The position numbers were made by a program, and so were the translations under genes. A stretch of DNA of 64,000 nucleotides from Ashinkailepas kermadecensis (Eukaryota; Arthropoda; Thecostraca; Neolepadidae). Under the pieces are notes generated by a model. It saw only the letters and a list, made by a program, of their open reading frames with translations. It searched no databases and was not told the origin of the DNA. The DNA lies in assembly GCA_034440615.1 (NCBI GenBank), contig JAOTOM010004954.1, positions 461,501-525,500 on the forward strand, written 5' to 3'. Shown one piece after another: positions 1 to 12,220 of this stretch (position 1 is its first letter; every line of letters starts with the position of its first letter).

Positions 1-3000
1 GCAAATCGAAGTGCCCGGCGACAGTCAATCATGGACGTCGAGCTGCAGGTGCTGGTGGTGTTTGAAAATGTAAAGAGAGTAATTCAACTTACTGATAGGA
101 GCTACAGCACACTCAAGACTTAAGTTGAAAAGCAGTTTCCTGTCGTCGATGTAAATACCAACCGCATTATGTTTTTATACAAATTTTCCTCTCTAAGTGA
201 AGTTTATTTAGAGCATGATTCTTTCCATGGATCAGTTTACTATTATTATGCATGTTTTGCTTGTTCGTAGTTGATTTGCGTGCATGCAGTTGGTGTTTAC
301 CTCGTGCATCATGTGGCCGCTGTCAGTATGCGTGTTGCCATAAATATTCTGCAGCAATATATAATGCTTCTTGATACCAGCTGGGTTATTGCCGATCTTG
401 CCACGTTGTCGCCCAAAGGCACCAGAGGTTTATTTGCTCGCCGCGATACATAAGTAAGCGTAGTATCGGTGTAAGCGTTGTGTTGCGTTACGCTGGGAAC
501 TTCATCACGGTCAAGCTATGTGTACTCAGCTCCACATAAATCCCGATCCGCGAAAGTCTTCCTACCAGAGTTAGGACACATGCACATTAGACCGGAGCGT
601 CAGAAGGCTTTTTCGAAATTTCCCATCGGCACTGGTGGTATGACTTGGCCAGATATATGTCTAGCCAGGATACGTTCAAAAAAGTTTAAAAAAATAACGT
701 TTACCTTTGCCAACTAGTCGCCGAACGAAACCATGCAAGTTGACTCCCGGCGTTGAAGTCTCCAGCGGAATTTCATATCTAGTGCCCTTAGAATCTCGAG
801 AACTAAGAAATATAGAGAGATGCGGTTTTCACCTGCGGGTAGGCCTATCCGTAGGTTAACGTTTTGGTCCCCTAAAATGTTTACCTAACTCACACGGTTG
901 ACCTGCAAGGTCAGGTCAAAGGTGCAAAAGTGGATGCAGTAGTACATATGCATGCAGTATTGCACAGCCGTTCGGTGTGTAGCAATTGCCAGACTGTATT
1001 TACTTGTATGAACTCTTGCAACTGATAAAATTGCATATATCCGAAAGAGTCCATGGTCTAGACTGCACTCCTCAAAAGCAATATTTACCTCCCCCACTTG
1101 AGCCAGAACCAGTTCAGGGCACTGCAGTGCATATATAATGATATACGTACATTCAACAGGATTGGATCGGCCACATGATCGTGGATAAGTTCAAAAACAA
1201 CAACCGCCGGAAGAACTTCACAGTGAACCATGCGATGCCGGCCAAACGACAATGCGATCGGCCTCTGGGACCAAAAGAGGGGAGTAATTACATCCATAAA
1301 GTGATAGTCATTGAGTGATCAGGCTTAATAAGAGCTACAGGGGCCCATCTGAGTTCAACCTATAAAGGAGAGATACTACTAGACGAGAAAAGGACACCGA
1401 CACGCCCCAATCAATACCATATCTCCGTTCCAAAGGAACTGCCTACCCAAATATAGTGTGTTCAGTGTGTGTCTTCATAAAATGTTCGGACTTAATAAGA
1501 GCCACAGGGGCCCATCTGAGTCAATCCTGTAAAGGGAAAATACTATAGCCCTGGACAAAAACATACTCAACACCCCAACCAGTAGTACATCCAAAATTCC
1601 AAAGAAGGTATCCACCAACATCCCCATACCCACAAATACCGATCTACCCACCTTTAGAGCCCTATTCACTCCATCCCTCGTAACACAAGGATGGATCGAA
1701 TGCCTCATCCATAATTTTCAAACTCCATCCATGCCTGCTTAAAGGGGTCTGCACAGTGTACACCTACTAGCATGAATCACACCCCATCCACCACTAATTA
1801 GAACTCAAAAGCAAGATTCTACAACCTAAAAGTGTGTCCACCATATTTTTGAACACATTCAATGAGGGACTACTTCACCAGGCAGCCTATTCCATTGACC
1901 ATCACACCTTTGACTGAAAACCTATTGGCGTTTTATTGTCCTGCACCTTGACTTGTCTAACCTGAATTGGTGACCCCTGTGTGATACTCTGAATAGAAGG
2001 ACATGATTTAGATTGACTATCTAATTCTTTAGCGATTTTAAACATTTCAATGGTATCTTCCCTTAACACGCGCACGGGGGGGGGGGGGCGGAATCCGCCG
2101 ACCTCTCCTATTTTTAGAGAATGTCTCATAACCGGGCGGCGATATTTTAATGAAATTTTGTGACTGTCCAAAACTTATAGCACATCCTATGCAACGAACA
2201 AGATATAAGATATTGCGGGCAGGTGAGGCACAGGTATGCGATACAAGCATATGTGTGGTTGGCATCCGTGTATATAGGACTCGTCAGAAAACGGTTGTCC
2301 TCGAGAGAGTGAATAGGTAAAAGGATGGCCATTGACAGTCATAGTTATCGCCCCTGGCATCAGCTAAAGCTGGGGTGATTCTTCAGCAGATGGAAACGCA
2401 AACCATGCACGACATTTTGTGCTTTGGAAACAGTACATCTTTTTCATCCACTAGCCCGATCCGTTTCTGTTGTTTGCAGTTTTGGAGGGAAGTCTGCCGC
2501 CTCGCGGAGCGCGATGACTGGCTGCAGGTCTCACTTGAACTATTGGCAGCATGGTGTCGAAAGGTGGCACTAGCATGCGCGTGCAGAGAAGGTAAGCTCG
2601 TTATATATGTGCCGAGAAAATACTGCAAAATATTCCCTATCTCCCGGAGTATTTCTACTGTCAAAATATGCAAAATGGACACTGGCAAACGACGAATAAG
2701 TGCCAAAAGAACGATGTGCGTTTGTGCATAAGCAGAAGATCACTTCCGAACTTGATACTGTACATTATAAAGTTAGTCTTGCCAAACGAAGGAATTAGTG
2801 CTGCACATGAGGTAAAATATTTACAAATATTACATGCAAACTTAAATTGCCTGCTTAACCCTTGCAGTGCGGGGTTGGGGTGTCATTTTGACCCCTCCCT
2901 CCATGAATTTGTTTTTGACGTAGCTCTTCAACCGTTCACGCTATCGCTTTGAAATTTGGCATACCTTTCGGCAATTGATGAGTGCACCTTGTGGTAAAAA

Positions 3001-4918
3001 GAGTGCTATGCTCTCAAGGTAGCGGAGCTGGGGCGGTCCAAACCTGAGTCACGACCTCGTCTCAATGCAGTTTTTAGATATACATTGAAACATGTTTCTT
3101 AAGAAACCATACAAGGTAGTCAAAAGATAATATATCTGTATAAACATATGCTGAAAGAACGATGTACAAATATGAAATGTGGCCAAGTCAGGTCCCTAGG
3201 TCAAATGAAGGTTTAAACTTAAGCATGTTTCCTGGGAATCATTTAGTACTAAACGCTATTTTTGAAAACCCGGAATATATAGTGACAAATTAAGTTGTAT
3301 AAAAGCGTGTCGGGTTTCAAGTCAATATCGGGTCAGGTCGCTGAGATGTGACCGGAAATGTTTCAAAGGTGCATGCATTCAAGAAACTTTGAAGGCTAAA
3401 CGGACTATTATCAAGTAAAAATGACTCGACCGAAGCAATTTTACCCGCCGAGTTCCTCCGTGGTGCGATTGGTGTCCAAAGAATCAAGTTGAAAACTGTA
3501 CGTTTCCCATTTTTAAGAGTAAAATAAAACGGGTTTTTGTTTTCGAAAATTATCGGAAGGTCGAAGTCATGTTTCTTCTTTAGTAGGACTCATTACATTT
3601 TCCTGAGAGCGATGTTTCTAAAATTGTTATCTTGAACTGTTCTCATGTTCCCAGGTGATTATTTGGCTTTGACGAGATCGCGGCCTTGATCTTTGAACGT
3701 TACTCCTGCGTCAGACGACGACTTGGGTTTGTATATCTTCAAGCTCAATGCCCTGAACTTGAAATTTGAGTGGAGACCCACAGAAAATGACAATGCCTTT
3801 TGACATTAAGTGCCATTGTTGCTTTGTTGCTACAGGCTATGAGTGATATCTGTGTCTTTAAAAGCGTGTATGGCTTCTGGTAGCAGCACTGCCGACCGGT
3901 AAAAGCAACATATACACTACTAACATCACTGCCATCATCAAACAATCAGCAAAGGTCGTAAAAAGGAACTCATCAATAGGCATTATCCATATACATTTGC
4001 ACATCCTGTTTACATCAGTTAGCTTTTTTGACATCACTCTCCTTCCATCTACTTTACAAATATCAATTTCAGAACACTGCTCAAGCTTGAAACACGACAT
4101 CGCATTTGTTTTGGGACCATGATGTGAAAACGACGGCGACAATGGATACCGGACTGCACCTGGACATTGATCGGTTTGGCTACCTGGAATGTCAACAACA
4201 AAAAAGACCGAAAAAACGTGCCGAGTAACTCCGGAAAATCAAAGGATGTAGCTACACCATGCTGTTTACCGCATCTCTGTCTTGCTTATAGCAAAAGTTA
4301 TTCGGGTTCAAATTGGCCATCCCGCACTGCCAGAAGTATGAAGTTTTCCCGTATTGCAGGGGTTCAGTATATTGTAATTTGGAAGAAGTTCGTGTTGCAG
4401 GCTCAGAAGCTGATAAAAACCTGGACTACCACATTTGCGATAAATCGACGTGAGAGTTTAACGACGCTGTGTAACTCAGAACAGTCGACGCGCGGTAAAA
4501 CCAATAACCACCACCACATTTTGCACCCATTCATGTGCATCTGTGCATGTGTATGTGTGTGAAAAGCTAAGGTACCTTTTGCCACATTTCGTAGCACACT
4601 AATTGTAATGTAATGTGATTTCAGAGGACGCGTTGGACTCCGTTATCCAGATATTGTGCAGCCGCGGCGGTATTGAAGGGGTGGGCACCATATGCGTCAG
4701 CATGAATGGTGACGGCGGGAGGCCATCCGTTGATGAGCACCGCCAATCGCCTCGAGGCAATCCTTGGCCTGACACTCGGGCACTCCGTGTTCAACATGAA
4801 CTTCACCCAGGAGGTGAAGCCCCTAGGACTGTTCGTGCAGAAAATTGTTCTGTATATCGACGACGGTTTTAAGCTGCCCTCCGTGGTAGCGAAATTGTGT
4901 CACGAGTTAGATGCATAA
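1..4918 (+). CDS. Unidentified spliced gene, 3' part (exons <1-48, 2480-2591, 4624-4918)
   Basis: Three exon candidates join with consistent phase. The first is open from the window edge to a CAG/GTGCTG donor after base 48 (phase 0). The second (2480-2591) has a pyrimidine-rich acceptor ending TTTGCAG and an AGAAG/GTAAGC donor (phase 1). The third starts at 4624 after GTGATTTCAG. Exon 2 reads as an acidic, leucine-rich helical segment containing WREVCRLAERDDWLQ. Exon 3 begins EDALDSVIQIL and stays open, but its protein-like reading moves to another frame near 4710-4725. There GHPLMSTANRLEAILGL starts and runs to TAA at 4916-4918. This looks like a 1-nt indel, so the copy is either a pseudogene or carries a sequence error. 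I do not recognise the family. The phase chain is the main support; the 5' end lies outside the window. Confidence 0.45.
1321..1460 (-). mobile_element. CR1-like LINE, 3'-end fragment
   Basis: The plus strand reads GGCTTAATAAGAGCTACAGG, followed by GGCCCATCTGAG and an adenine-rich stretch. It matches the 3' untranslated end of the LINE at 24322 onward. Only the 3' end is present, as expected for 5'-truncated non-LTR insertions. Confidence 0.6.
1488..2079 (-). mobile_element. CR1-like LINE, 5'-truncated copy with degenerate ORF2 C-terminus
   Basis: It starts with the same 3'-end signature (CTTAATAAGAGCCACAGGGG) and extends into reverse-strand coding remnants. Readable pieces include EDTIEMFKIAKELD and ITQGSPIQVRQVKVQ, matching DMIEMYKIVKGLD and the following segment of the fuller copy at 24.6-25.1 kb. 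The homology ends at a run of guanines at 2078-2090, which may mark the truncation junction. Confidence 0.65.
2480..2591 (+). CDS. Internal exon of the unidentified 5' gene
   Basis: A 112-nt exon candidate with acceptor TTCTGTTGTTTGCAG and donor GAAG/GTAAGC. It is open only in a frame that gives FWREVCRLAERDDWLQ and then a leucine/alanine-rich stretch. Incoming phase 0 and outgoing phase 1 match the neighbouring candidates at 1-48 and 4624. Base composition is clearly richer in GC than the flanks. The product is unidentified. Confidence 0.5.
2592..4623. other. Non-coding, intron-like interval
   Basis: AT-rich sequence with scattered short open frames and no convincing splice-bounded exon. 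A segment at about 3280-3560 resembles one at about 60560-60800 (shared TCAGGTC..CTGAGAT..GAAATG core), suggesting an old dispersed repeat. Confidence 0.4.
4624..4918 (+). CDS. Terminal exon candidate with apparent frameshift
   Basis: The acceptor TGTAATGTGATTTCAG precedes a GC-rich exon whose first 90 nt read EDALDSVIQILCSRGG. After about 4715 the protein-like frame shifts: STANRLEAILGLTLGHSV and later KIVLYIDDGFKLPSVVAKL lie in another frame and end at TAA 4916-4918. Both halves look coding, so one single-base indel between about 4709 and 4725 explains the pattern best. An unannotated mini-intron is less likely because no GT..AG pair fits. Confidence 0.4.
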
Positions 4919-5093
4919 GCCCGATTGGCACTCCTGGGAGATACCGGCAGGTGCCTGACGATGAGGTGTGTTTTTTTAAAGTCTATGTTCGTAATCTGGG
5001 TAGTCACATTCGTGGCCGATTCGTCCCGTTACTGGCTGGATCGCCTGTGGTTCTGTCAGTCCTGACCGGTTCATTTTGGGCAGCGATTTTATC

Positions 5094-5095
<2 letters not shown>

Positions 5096-5178
<83 letters not shown>
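5096..5178. repeat. (TA)n then (TG)n microsatellite
   Basis: About 60 bp of uninterrupted TA dinucleotides pass directly into about 22 bp of TG dinucleotides. Confidence 0.97.
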
Positions 5179-5426
5179 AAATATATCTTTGAGACATATA
5201 TTTTTGGCCCTGGAACTGTAATACAATTTCGTGTCAGATAACCCTTGTTTTTATTTATTCGAATAAGTCGACCCATCAGGGGGTAGACAAACTCGAATGG
5301 TACCCGCAAAACTGGTGCCGATTTGGTACTATTCCGTACAAATTTTCTGGGCAAAACAGAACCCAGAAAAAATGGTGTCGCTGTACACCAATAATTTAGG
5401 TACTGCTAACCTACATGGATGGGACA

Positions 5427-5560
5427 CGTAGCATGAGCGGAAATTCCAGTGTATCAAAACCTGGAATATTAGGGTACCGTGAGCAGAAATTCACGTGTAG
5501 TAAAGCCTGGAATAATGGTGTAGCATGAGTAGAAATTCAGGGGTAACGGAACCCCAATTA
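5427..5560. repeat. About 47-bp degenerate tandem repeat, 2.5 units
   Basis: The words TGAGCGGAAATTC, TGAGCAGAAATTC and TGAGTAGAAATTC recur about every 47 bp, each followed by a version of AAACCTGGAATA. Confidence 0.5.
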
Positions 5561-5684
5561 TTTGTGCATTTCACTCGATCTGGGTAGACTGAAACGGTTA
5601 TTACGGGTACAAGAACCCACAAATACCATGCCGTTTTGGTACTATTAAATACCCGGATTTTCGGGGTCAATATTTATCTGTGTG

Positions 5685-6370
5685 TAGCATGATTTCCAGG
5701 AGCCCCGTCAGACTTTGTGGGACCCCAGCACGATTTGCTAGGACACCGGTACGATCATTTGGGCCTCATCGTGATTTTCAGGGCCTCGACCCGTCTTTTT
5801 ATAGCCCCAGCGTCATTTTCAGTGGTCGCGGTGAGACTTCTTGGGTCCCCAGCGTGATTTCCAGGGGCCTAACCCGACGTTTTGAGGCCCCAGCGTAATT
5901 CTCAGGGGCGCTGACGCGACTTCTTGGGGCCCCAACGGTAGTTTCAGGGGCCCCTGTCCCATTTTTAGCCACAGCGTCATTTTATGGGCCCCAGAACAAT
6001 TTTTTGTTCCCAATATGATTTATCGAGGCGTTGGTGGGATTTTGGTGTCCCAGCGTCATCTTTAGGGCCCCTCCGCGACTTGCTGGGGCCGCCAATATGA
6101 TTTTTAGGTGCTCCGCGCGTTTTGGGGGCTCGGCGCGTTTTCCGAACCCCAGCGGTGTTTTCAGAGATCCCGGTGCCACTTTTTAGAACCTCGTTGTCAT
6201 TTTTAAGGACACCGAATGTTTTTTTTTGAGCCCATAACGTGTTTTGCAGGATCCTTGGTACGAATTTAAAGCCTCAGCGTCATTTTCGCGGGCCCCGGCG
6301 CGATTTGTTTTGGGACCCAAGCAGGATTTTTAAGGAGCCTGGCGCAATTTTTCCGAAGCTCGGCAATATT
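5685..6370. repeat. Degenerate minisatellite, unit about 30 bp
   Basis: Some twenty diverged units of the type CCCAGCGTGATTTTCAGGGG follow one another. Each contains a short T-run flanked by GGG/CCC stretches. No coding sense is evident; frames that stay open do so because of composition. Confidence 0.75.
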
Positions 6371-6639
6371 TGTTTTTGGTGTGGGGGCGGGCACAGCCTC
6401 TCAGGGGGAGAAACTGCCTTCAATGCCCCCTCACCCCTCCCTTTGATACGCCATCGTGCCATGCAATATTGAAACATAAGCATCGGAATATGACACCGCG
6501 CGCGCAATTGCACTACAAATGTCTCATCTCAGTCATATTTGTCGACCTTAACCGCAAAATTGGACTTCGAAATTCTGGGATTTTGTAACTGAACTTTGGA
6601 TGTTACGGTTTTGAATGTTCTGGTCAAGGCGATATATAT

Positions 6640-7120
6640 TATAGGTCATATATATATTAGGTTATAGCATAGGTTCTGGGGGTCTATATCAGAACCTCTA
6701 ATGCTCAAAACCGATAATGCTTCAGAACCTATAATACTCAAAACCTATAATGCTTCAGAACCTCTAAATCGTCGTCTTGGGGGAATTTTCAATACCTATA
6801 ATACTCAAAACCTATAATGCCTCAAACCATATAATGCTTGGAACATATAGTTGTTCAGAATATCTAATATCCAAATGCTATAATGCTTCAAAGCCTCTAA
6901 TACTACGTCCTGTGGGAACTTTCAAAACATATAAAGCTCAAAACCTATAATGCTTCGAAACCTATAATGCTCAATTCCTATAATGCTTCGTTTCAACTAA
7001 TATTCAGAAAGTATAACTCTCGAAGCATCTAATGCTTCAAAACCACTAATGCTCAAAGCCTATAATGCACAGAATATATAATGCTCAGAGCCTATAATGC
7101 TCAAAACCTCTAATATCAGC
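6640..7120. repeat. Degenerate minisatellite, unit about 15-16 bp
   Basis: Runs of AACCTATAATGCTCAA and AACCTATAATGCTTC alternate for nearly 500 bp, with variants such as AACCTCTAATATC. It directly follows the 30-bp array. Confidence 0.8.
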
Positions 7121-9084
7121 TGACAACTGCATGCCATTATCGCCCTTATCAGTTTACTTCACATTTCCACCGTACTCTACCAATACTCGCGCCAGGTACA
7201 GGGTTGTAATACAGGTCCTTCAAGACGGAAATCGGTGGAAGGTGAACTCGTGGGCCAATCACTAGTCGGAATTTCAGAGGAATGTGGCGGCTTCAATGTT
7301 CCGTATGTTTCCAGGGCGGCGCTAATATCAGCATGTTCCCCCCGCGAGGAAACATGCTGCATTCCCATGGGGGCACATTACCCAGTGCCCCCTTGTATCC
7401 ACCACTGCTAGGTACCTTGGTACCTACGTGGATACGTCGATTAACACGAGCGCCGGAGGGCCTCTGACATAACACGCACAAGAGGGGGATGATTCGTCCC
7501 CATTCCCCCTAAGATTTCGGATACTACTAAAACCATAAGCACACAATTTGGAAGGTATATTATTGATGTAGTGAGCTCGCTTCAGTACATAATACATGAC
7601 CCTACATCTTTAAGGTCAAATGAGGTAGTGATGGGCTGCCTCACCGTGCCGCCGGTCCACCGTACCGAAGAAGCCTTTGTGACCTTGAACGCCCGCCAGC
7701 CACCGCACGGTCGGTCGATTTGGCACCCCGCAATTCTTATATTTACTGACGGATTGCGATTTTGTTTTGCATAGGATGGGCTTATCGCTTTTTAACAGTC
7801 ACAACATTGCATTACAATATCGCCGCCCGATTATGAGATAATGTTAAAAAAGATAAATGGGCGGATTCCGCCCCTCCCCCCTCCTTCGGTGCACGTGTGA
7901 AACGGCCACATCTTATAACTACATCAATTATGTAGCACTTTATCCCCCCCCCCATTAATTTTCATACAACAACACCTGTGACAGGTAGTATGATTGGAAA
8001 GCAGCCACGTAAATTAGTATCTCATGACCAGTGAAAAACATGTTTCGGTACTATCACATGCCACCTCTACTGTTTACAACAGACCATTTCAAACATCATC
8101 GCACACTGCCCTGTAGGGTACATGGGACGGGTGGAGACCGGCCGTCTAGCCGAAGCTGCGCGCGCATAGCACCGTGCCGCCGCACCAGGGTGTTCCCCTG
8201 TTTACTATGCTGCCGAAGGAGGGGATTTGGGAGGGGTGGTGACCGCGTCATTCCGGGCGCGCTCCAGCGCTTGCCTTTTCTCCCCTCCTTGACCGACGAA
8301 ACCAGTCGGACGGTGATTTTTGGTGATTGAAACATGCACATGTTTCATATTTCTATCGATCTTTGCCAGGCACTTGCTGATAAATGTTGCTTTTCTTCTC
8401 GCTTGCTTGCTTTGCCGCCAGAAAACTGCAGGTGAAAAAGATCATAAAAAGCCTGCGGCACTAAAAGTAACACTCACAAGTAGTCGTTACAGCATTTATT
8501 TACGTAAAGAGAGCTTCTGATCAACAATTCCCACAAATAGGGTCAACTTACCCCACGACTGGGGTAAGTTGAGACCGGGGCGATACGTCAGAACAACCCA
8601 AAATATCAATGGTTGAAATTTACTTCATAAAAATTCCGATGCCACTGATGTGTGCCCACAAGATCACCACTTCGGAATATGTGTACAAATAATCAGTCTG
8701 TCTCACCCCATGCGCTCCAGGCCTTCCTAAGTGAAAATATGCTCAACATACCTCGACTTCCCCCTACAGCTAACCTTATGCCATATGTGCTGGGCCCGAT
8801 TTCACAATCACCATAGAGCAATCCTGTAAATACGTTAAACGTTATCGGTTTGTAACAGAAAATCGAATTCCCCGAACAGCCCTATAATTTTTGCGGCTAG
8901 AGGCGCCTCTTTGAGAGAAAAAGGTGCCCATTGGAAGGAAAGGCACCCCTCTCAGAAGGCCGAGTGCACGGCCCCACCCCCTCAATTTTTGGTCATCCAG
9001 AGACCGAAACCATTGCAGGGGAGTCGGGCGGGGCCGGCGGCGTGCCCGTGTCGCCGACACGGGCGATGGTTTCTCTGCCGCCAG
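7121..9084. other. No gene identified
   Basis: Mixed-composition sequence with short open frames only. It contains C-rich runs near 7940, and GGAAAGGCACCCCTCTC-type strings near 8935 that recur loosely near 16790 and 49330 (diverged dispersed repeat). No splice-bounded exon or RNA gene is convincing. Confidence 0.4.
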
Positions 9085-9143
9085 AAGCAGTGTCAGCTGT
9101 TGTTCGACATGCCCTGTGTCGGCGATGACCTGGAACTATGTAG
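9085..9143 (+). CDS. Possible short exon, unassigned
   Basis: A 59-nt segment lies between a TTCTCTGCCGCCAG acceptor and a TGTAG/GTGTGG donor and reads KQCQLLFDMPCVGDDLELC (phase 0 in, 2 out). The composition and residue pattern look coding, but no adjacent exon was found to join it, so this remains tentative. Confidence 0.25.
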
Positions 9144-9589
9144 GTGTGGGTGGCTGGCCTGGTATGGACTGAGTGGAGCGGAGTGTTATGGTGCTTGTGG
9201 TGGTGTGATAGCGAGTCAAGAAGTCACATATGGATTTGTTGTCTGCGTGTTAACACTGGCGCATATCTCAGGTTTGTACATCGGCTGTGTCCAGAACAGA
9301 GTCTGCGAGCGAGCTACGATTGCGTGTATCGGTGTATGTTGTGTTAACATATACATATAATCAATATACCTATGACGTGACACTAAACCATCTATTTTGT
9401 TATGACTGACTGGACCGTACCTATTTATTGATTTTCTTTTATGAAAATCTAACTAATCGATTGGTTAATACCTACATCATTCAAAAACAATGAAATCACA
9501 CATTTTTGTATCAATGCCTTCCACTATTGTTTGCCAATGGGAAGCCTTTTTTATGAATTGCCCCAGCAGTCAAAATTCCTTAGCCGAGG

Positions 9590-10195
9590 CCCTGGTGTGA
9601 TGGGTATGTTGCTGAATATAATTATAGTTTGTATATCCACAATATCAATGATAACCATGATTTGCATGCAAGTTTTACAATGACTGGAAATTGATAATGG
9701 AATTAATCATGTTCAAGCTCCATATGCATGTGGTTTTGCCATTGGTGGTGTGTACCAACATCAGTATGACCATGCAATTGTTATTTAATTGCTTAGCGGA
9801 TTGTTTTCTTCAGACAATCTGGTTTAAAATGCATCAGCATTGCTTATTTCAACATTTTATGATGTAAGCTGTACTTCCACAGTGGAGGGAAATACAGCTA
9901 TTTTGTTTGTTTTTTTGCACAAAATTTTACATTTTTCAGCAAAAGGTGGAGAGTCAGTCCACTATCTAATCCAAATCTGTTTCTATTCATTACAAAATGT
10001 GCTGGTTAACATCAATTTTTTCTAGTTAGCATGATATTTTTTCATTTTTTCCCTTTAGCTTTCTTATCAGCATAAAATAGCATAGGTTATTGGGGGGGGC
10101 CAAATCAACATTGCGGGGGCCAAGATCAACATTGGTGGGGCCATGATCCCCAGAAAAGGATACAAATCGACCCCCCGTGGTAGTCCTCCATTTTG
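9590..10195. repeat. Dispersed repeat R600, copy 1
   Basis: It begins with GGTGTGATGGGTATGTTGCTG and ends in a G-rich tail in which ATCAACATTG-G(n)-CCA is repeated, followed by AAAAGGATACAAATCGA. The same order of landmarks recurs at 11165 and 11786. No coding potential or terminal inverted repeat was recognised, so the class is unknown. Confidence 0.7.
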
Positions 10196-11164
10196 TCGAG
10201 AAAAAATCATGTAACGTGCAAAACTATATGGACAATGCATAAACTTCGCACGTCGCATGCGCAGCCCCACCCCCACCAAAACTTCAAATTATTTTGTGAA
10301 GGAGCAAAGTAAAATTAAAACCATTTAGACATGTCCTCATATCAGCCCCCGCCTTCAGCACCTAAAATATCACAGAAACTATAACGTAAAATTCCCTTAA
10401 CGTAAATGTTCACCTGCCTGCACCTTGATCGCAAACACTCGCTATTATAGACAGGCATGTAACGTACTCGCTTTAGAGGCGGCGCAAATGACCTTTATGG
10501 TCCGGCACGGCTAAAAAATAACTCTCCCCCCCCCCATGCGCAGCGAAATTGAAACATGCCTGATGCTACCAATTTCTGCAATATATGAGGAAAAAGCTGT
10601 GACGTCACCAGGGCTTGAAGGCTAACTTTGGTGTACCTTTTAAGGTTTGCTTTGGAAGTCATGTGCGCCATAACTTAGTACATATTGCTCAGGAATATCA
10701 ATTATAATGCAGTGTCCATGCAGCTTATTGCTGAGTTTTGTCTTTCATGGTGTCATAAGCTGGCAGATTGGCTCACACATGGCTCTCGTTGGTTCAGTTT
10801 GAGACTTGGATTCCCATATCAAAATTGAATGCATGCATATGGATCTATTTGAAGAGGTACTGATGATCTAGAGCCACTGCGATGGTCTCATGGCAGTTTC
10901 ACGCTGCACTGAGTCATATGTAATGTTTCAACATCGTCCGGTTTCCCGATGGGCGAATAAGTCGTATCTCTGTGACTGTTTGTGACGTCATCAAAACGTT
11001 GCATCCATATCCAGTGGTATATTTGAACAGTGCGACATTTCCTGCCGATATGCGGCACATTCGGTTACATATCCAGTGTAAACAACGCTATGGCAGAAAG
11101 TAAAAGAATATCCACATTGTCACTGGGCATGTAGGTACCTAGGTAGGCACCAGGTAAATATCAA

Positions 11165-11790
11165 GCTGATGGTGTGATGGGTGGGCTGTTGAAGATAATT
11201 CTAGTTTGTATATCCACAATCTCAATGATAACTGTGATTGTTGTTCACTGGTTCACTCACTGGTATGCAAGTTTGACAATGACTGGAAAGTGAGAATGGA
11301 ATGAACCGTATTCAAGCTCCATATGCATGTGGTTTTGCCATTGGTGGTGTATACGAACATCAGTATGACAATGCAATTGTTGTTTTGTGGCTGAACATGT
11401 TTTTTTTTGTTGGAAAATCTGGTTTAAAATGCATTAGCATCAGCTATTCTTAACATTTTATGATGTAAGTTGTCCTTCCACAGGGGAGGGAAATCCAGCT
11501 ATTTTTTTTTTGCACTCAATTTTGAATTTTATAGCAAAAGGTGGAGAGTCAGCCCACTATGTAATCCAAATCTGTTTCCTTTCAGTACAAAATGTGCTGG
11601 TTAACATCAACTACATTTTCTATGTACCTAGCATAGTGTTTTTTCTTCTTTTTTTCCTTTCACTTTTTTATCAGCATAAAAATAGCATAGGTTATTGAGG
11701 GCAGGGCCCAAATCAACATTGGGGGGGCCAAGATCAACATTGGTGGGGCCATGGCCCCCACAAAAGGATACAAATCGACACTCCTGCTGG
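11165..11790. repeat. Dispersed repeat R600, copy 2
   Basis: It has the same succession of landmarks as copy 1: TAGTTTGTATATCCACAATC, then TGGTTTTGCCATTGGTGGTG, AAAATCTGGTTTAAAATGCA, GCAAAAGGTGGAGAGTCAG, and the ATCAACATTGG tail. It is largely colinear with small indels. Confidence 0.7.
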
Positions 11791-12220
11791 TGTGTACAAA
11801 CATCAGGATGACCATGCAATTGGTGTTTAGTTGCTTAGCAAATTTTCGTTCAGAAAATCTGGTTTAAAATGCATCAGCATCGCTAACCTCGACATTTTAT
11901 GATGTAAGCTGTACTTCCACAGTGGAGGGAATATCAGCTATTTTGTTTGTTTTTGCACACAACTTTACATTTTTCAGCAAAAGGTGGAGGGTCAGTCCAC
12001 TATCTAATCCAAATCTGTTTCTTTTCAGTACAAAATGTGCTGGTTAACATCAATGTTTCTACTTACCTAGCATGGTGTTTTTCATTTTTTCCCTTTAGCT
12101 TTCTTATCAGCATAAAATAGCATAGGTTATTGGGGGGGCCCAAATCAACATTGGGGGAGGGGCCAAGATCAACATTGGTGGGGCCACGGCCCCCACAAAA
12201 AGATACAAATCGATGCCCCT
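11786..12220. repeat. Dispersed repeat R600, copy 3, 5'-truncated
   Basis: Sequence equivalent to the internal part of copies 1 and 2 (from GGTGTGTACAAACATCAG) follows copy 2 directly and ends with the same ACAAATCGA tail. This gives a head-to-tail partial duplication. Confidence 0.7.

Larger units (their letters stand above)
49..2479. other. Intron-like non-coding stretch with LINE 3' ends
   Basis: Between the first two exon candidates there is AT-rich sequence with only short, unsupported open frames. The recognisable content is two 3' fragments of the CR1-like LINE seen complete at 24.3-26.5 kb (listed separately) and a G-run near 2078-2090. Confidence 0.5.

Noticed and set aside
1085..1297. 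Minus-strand frame MDVITPLFWSQ with a possible GTACGT donor
   Set aside because: No acceptor or partner exon; residue pattern not convincing.
8911..9360. 149-codon plus-strand frame
   Set aside because: Overlaps a dispersed G/C-rich repeat; only the splice-bounded 59 nt inside was kept as tentative.
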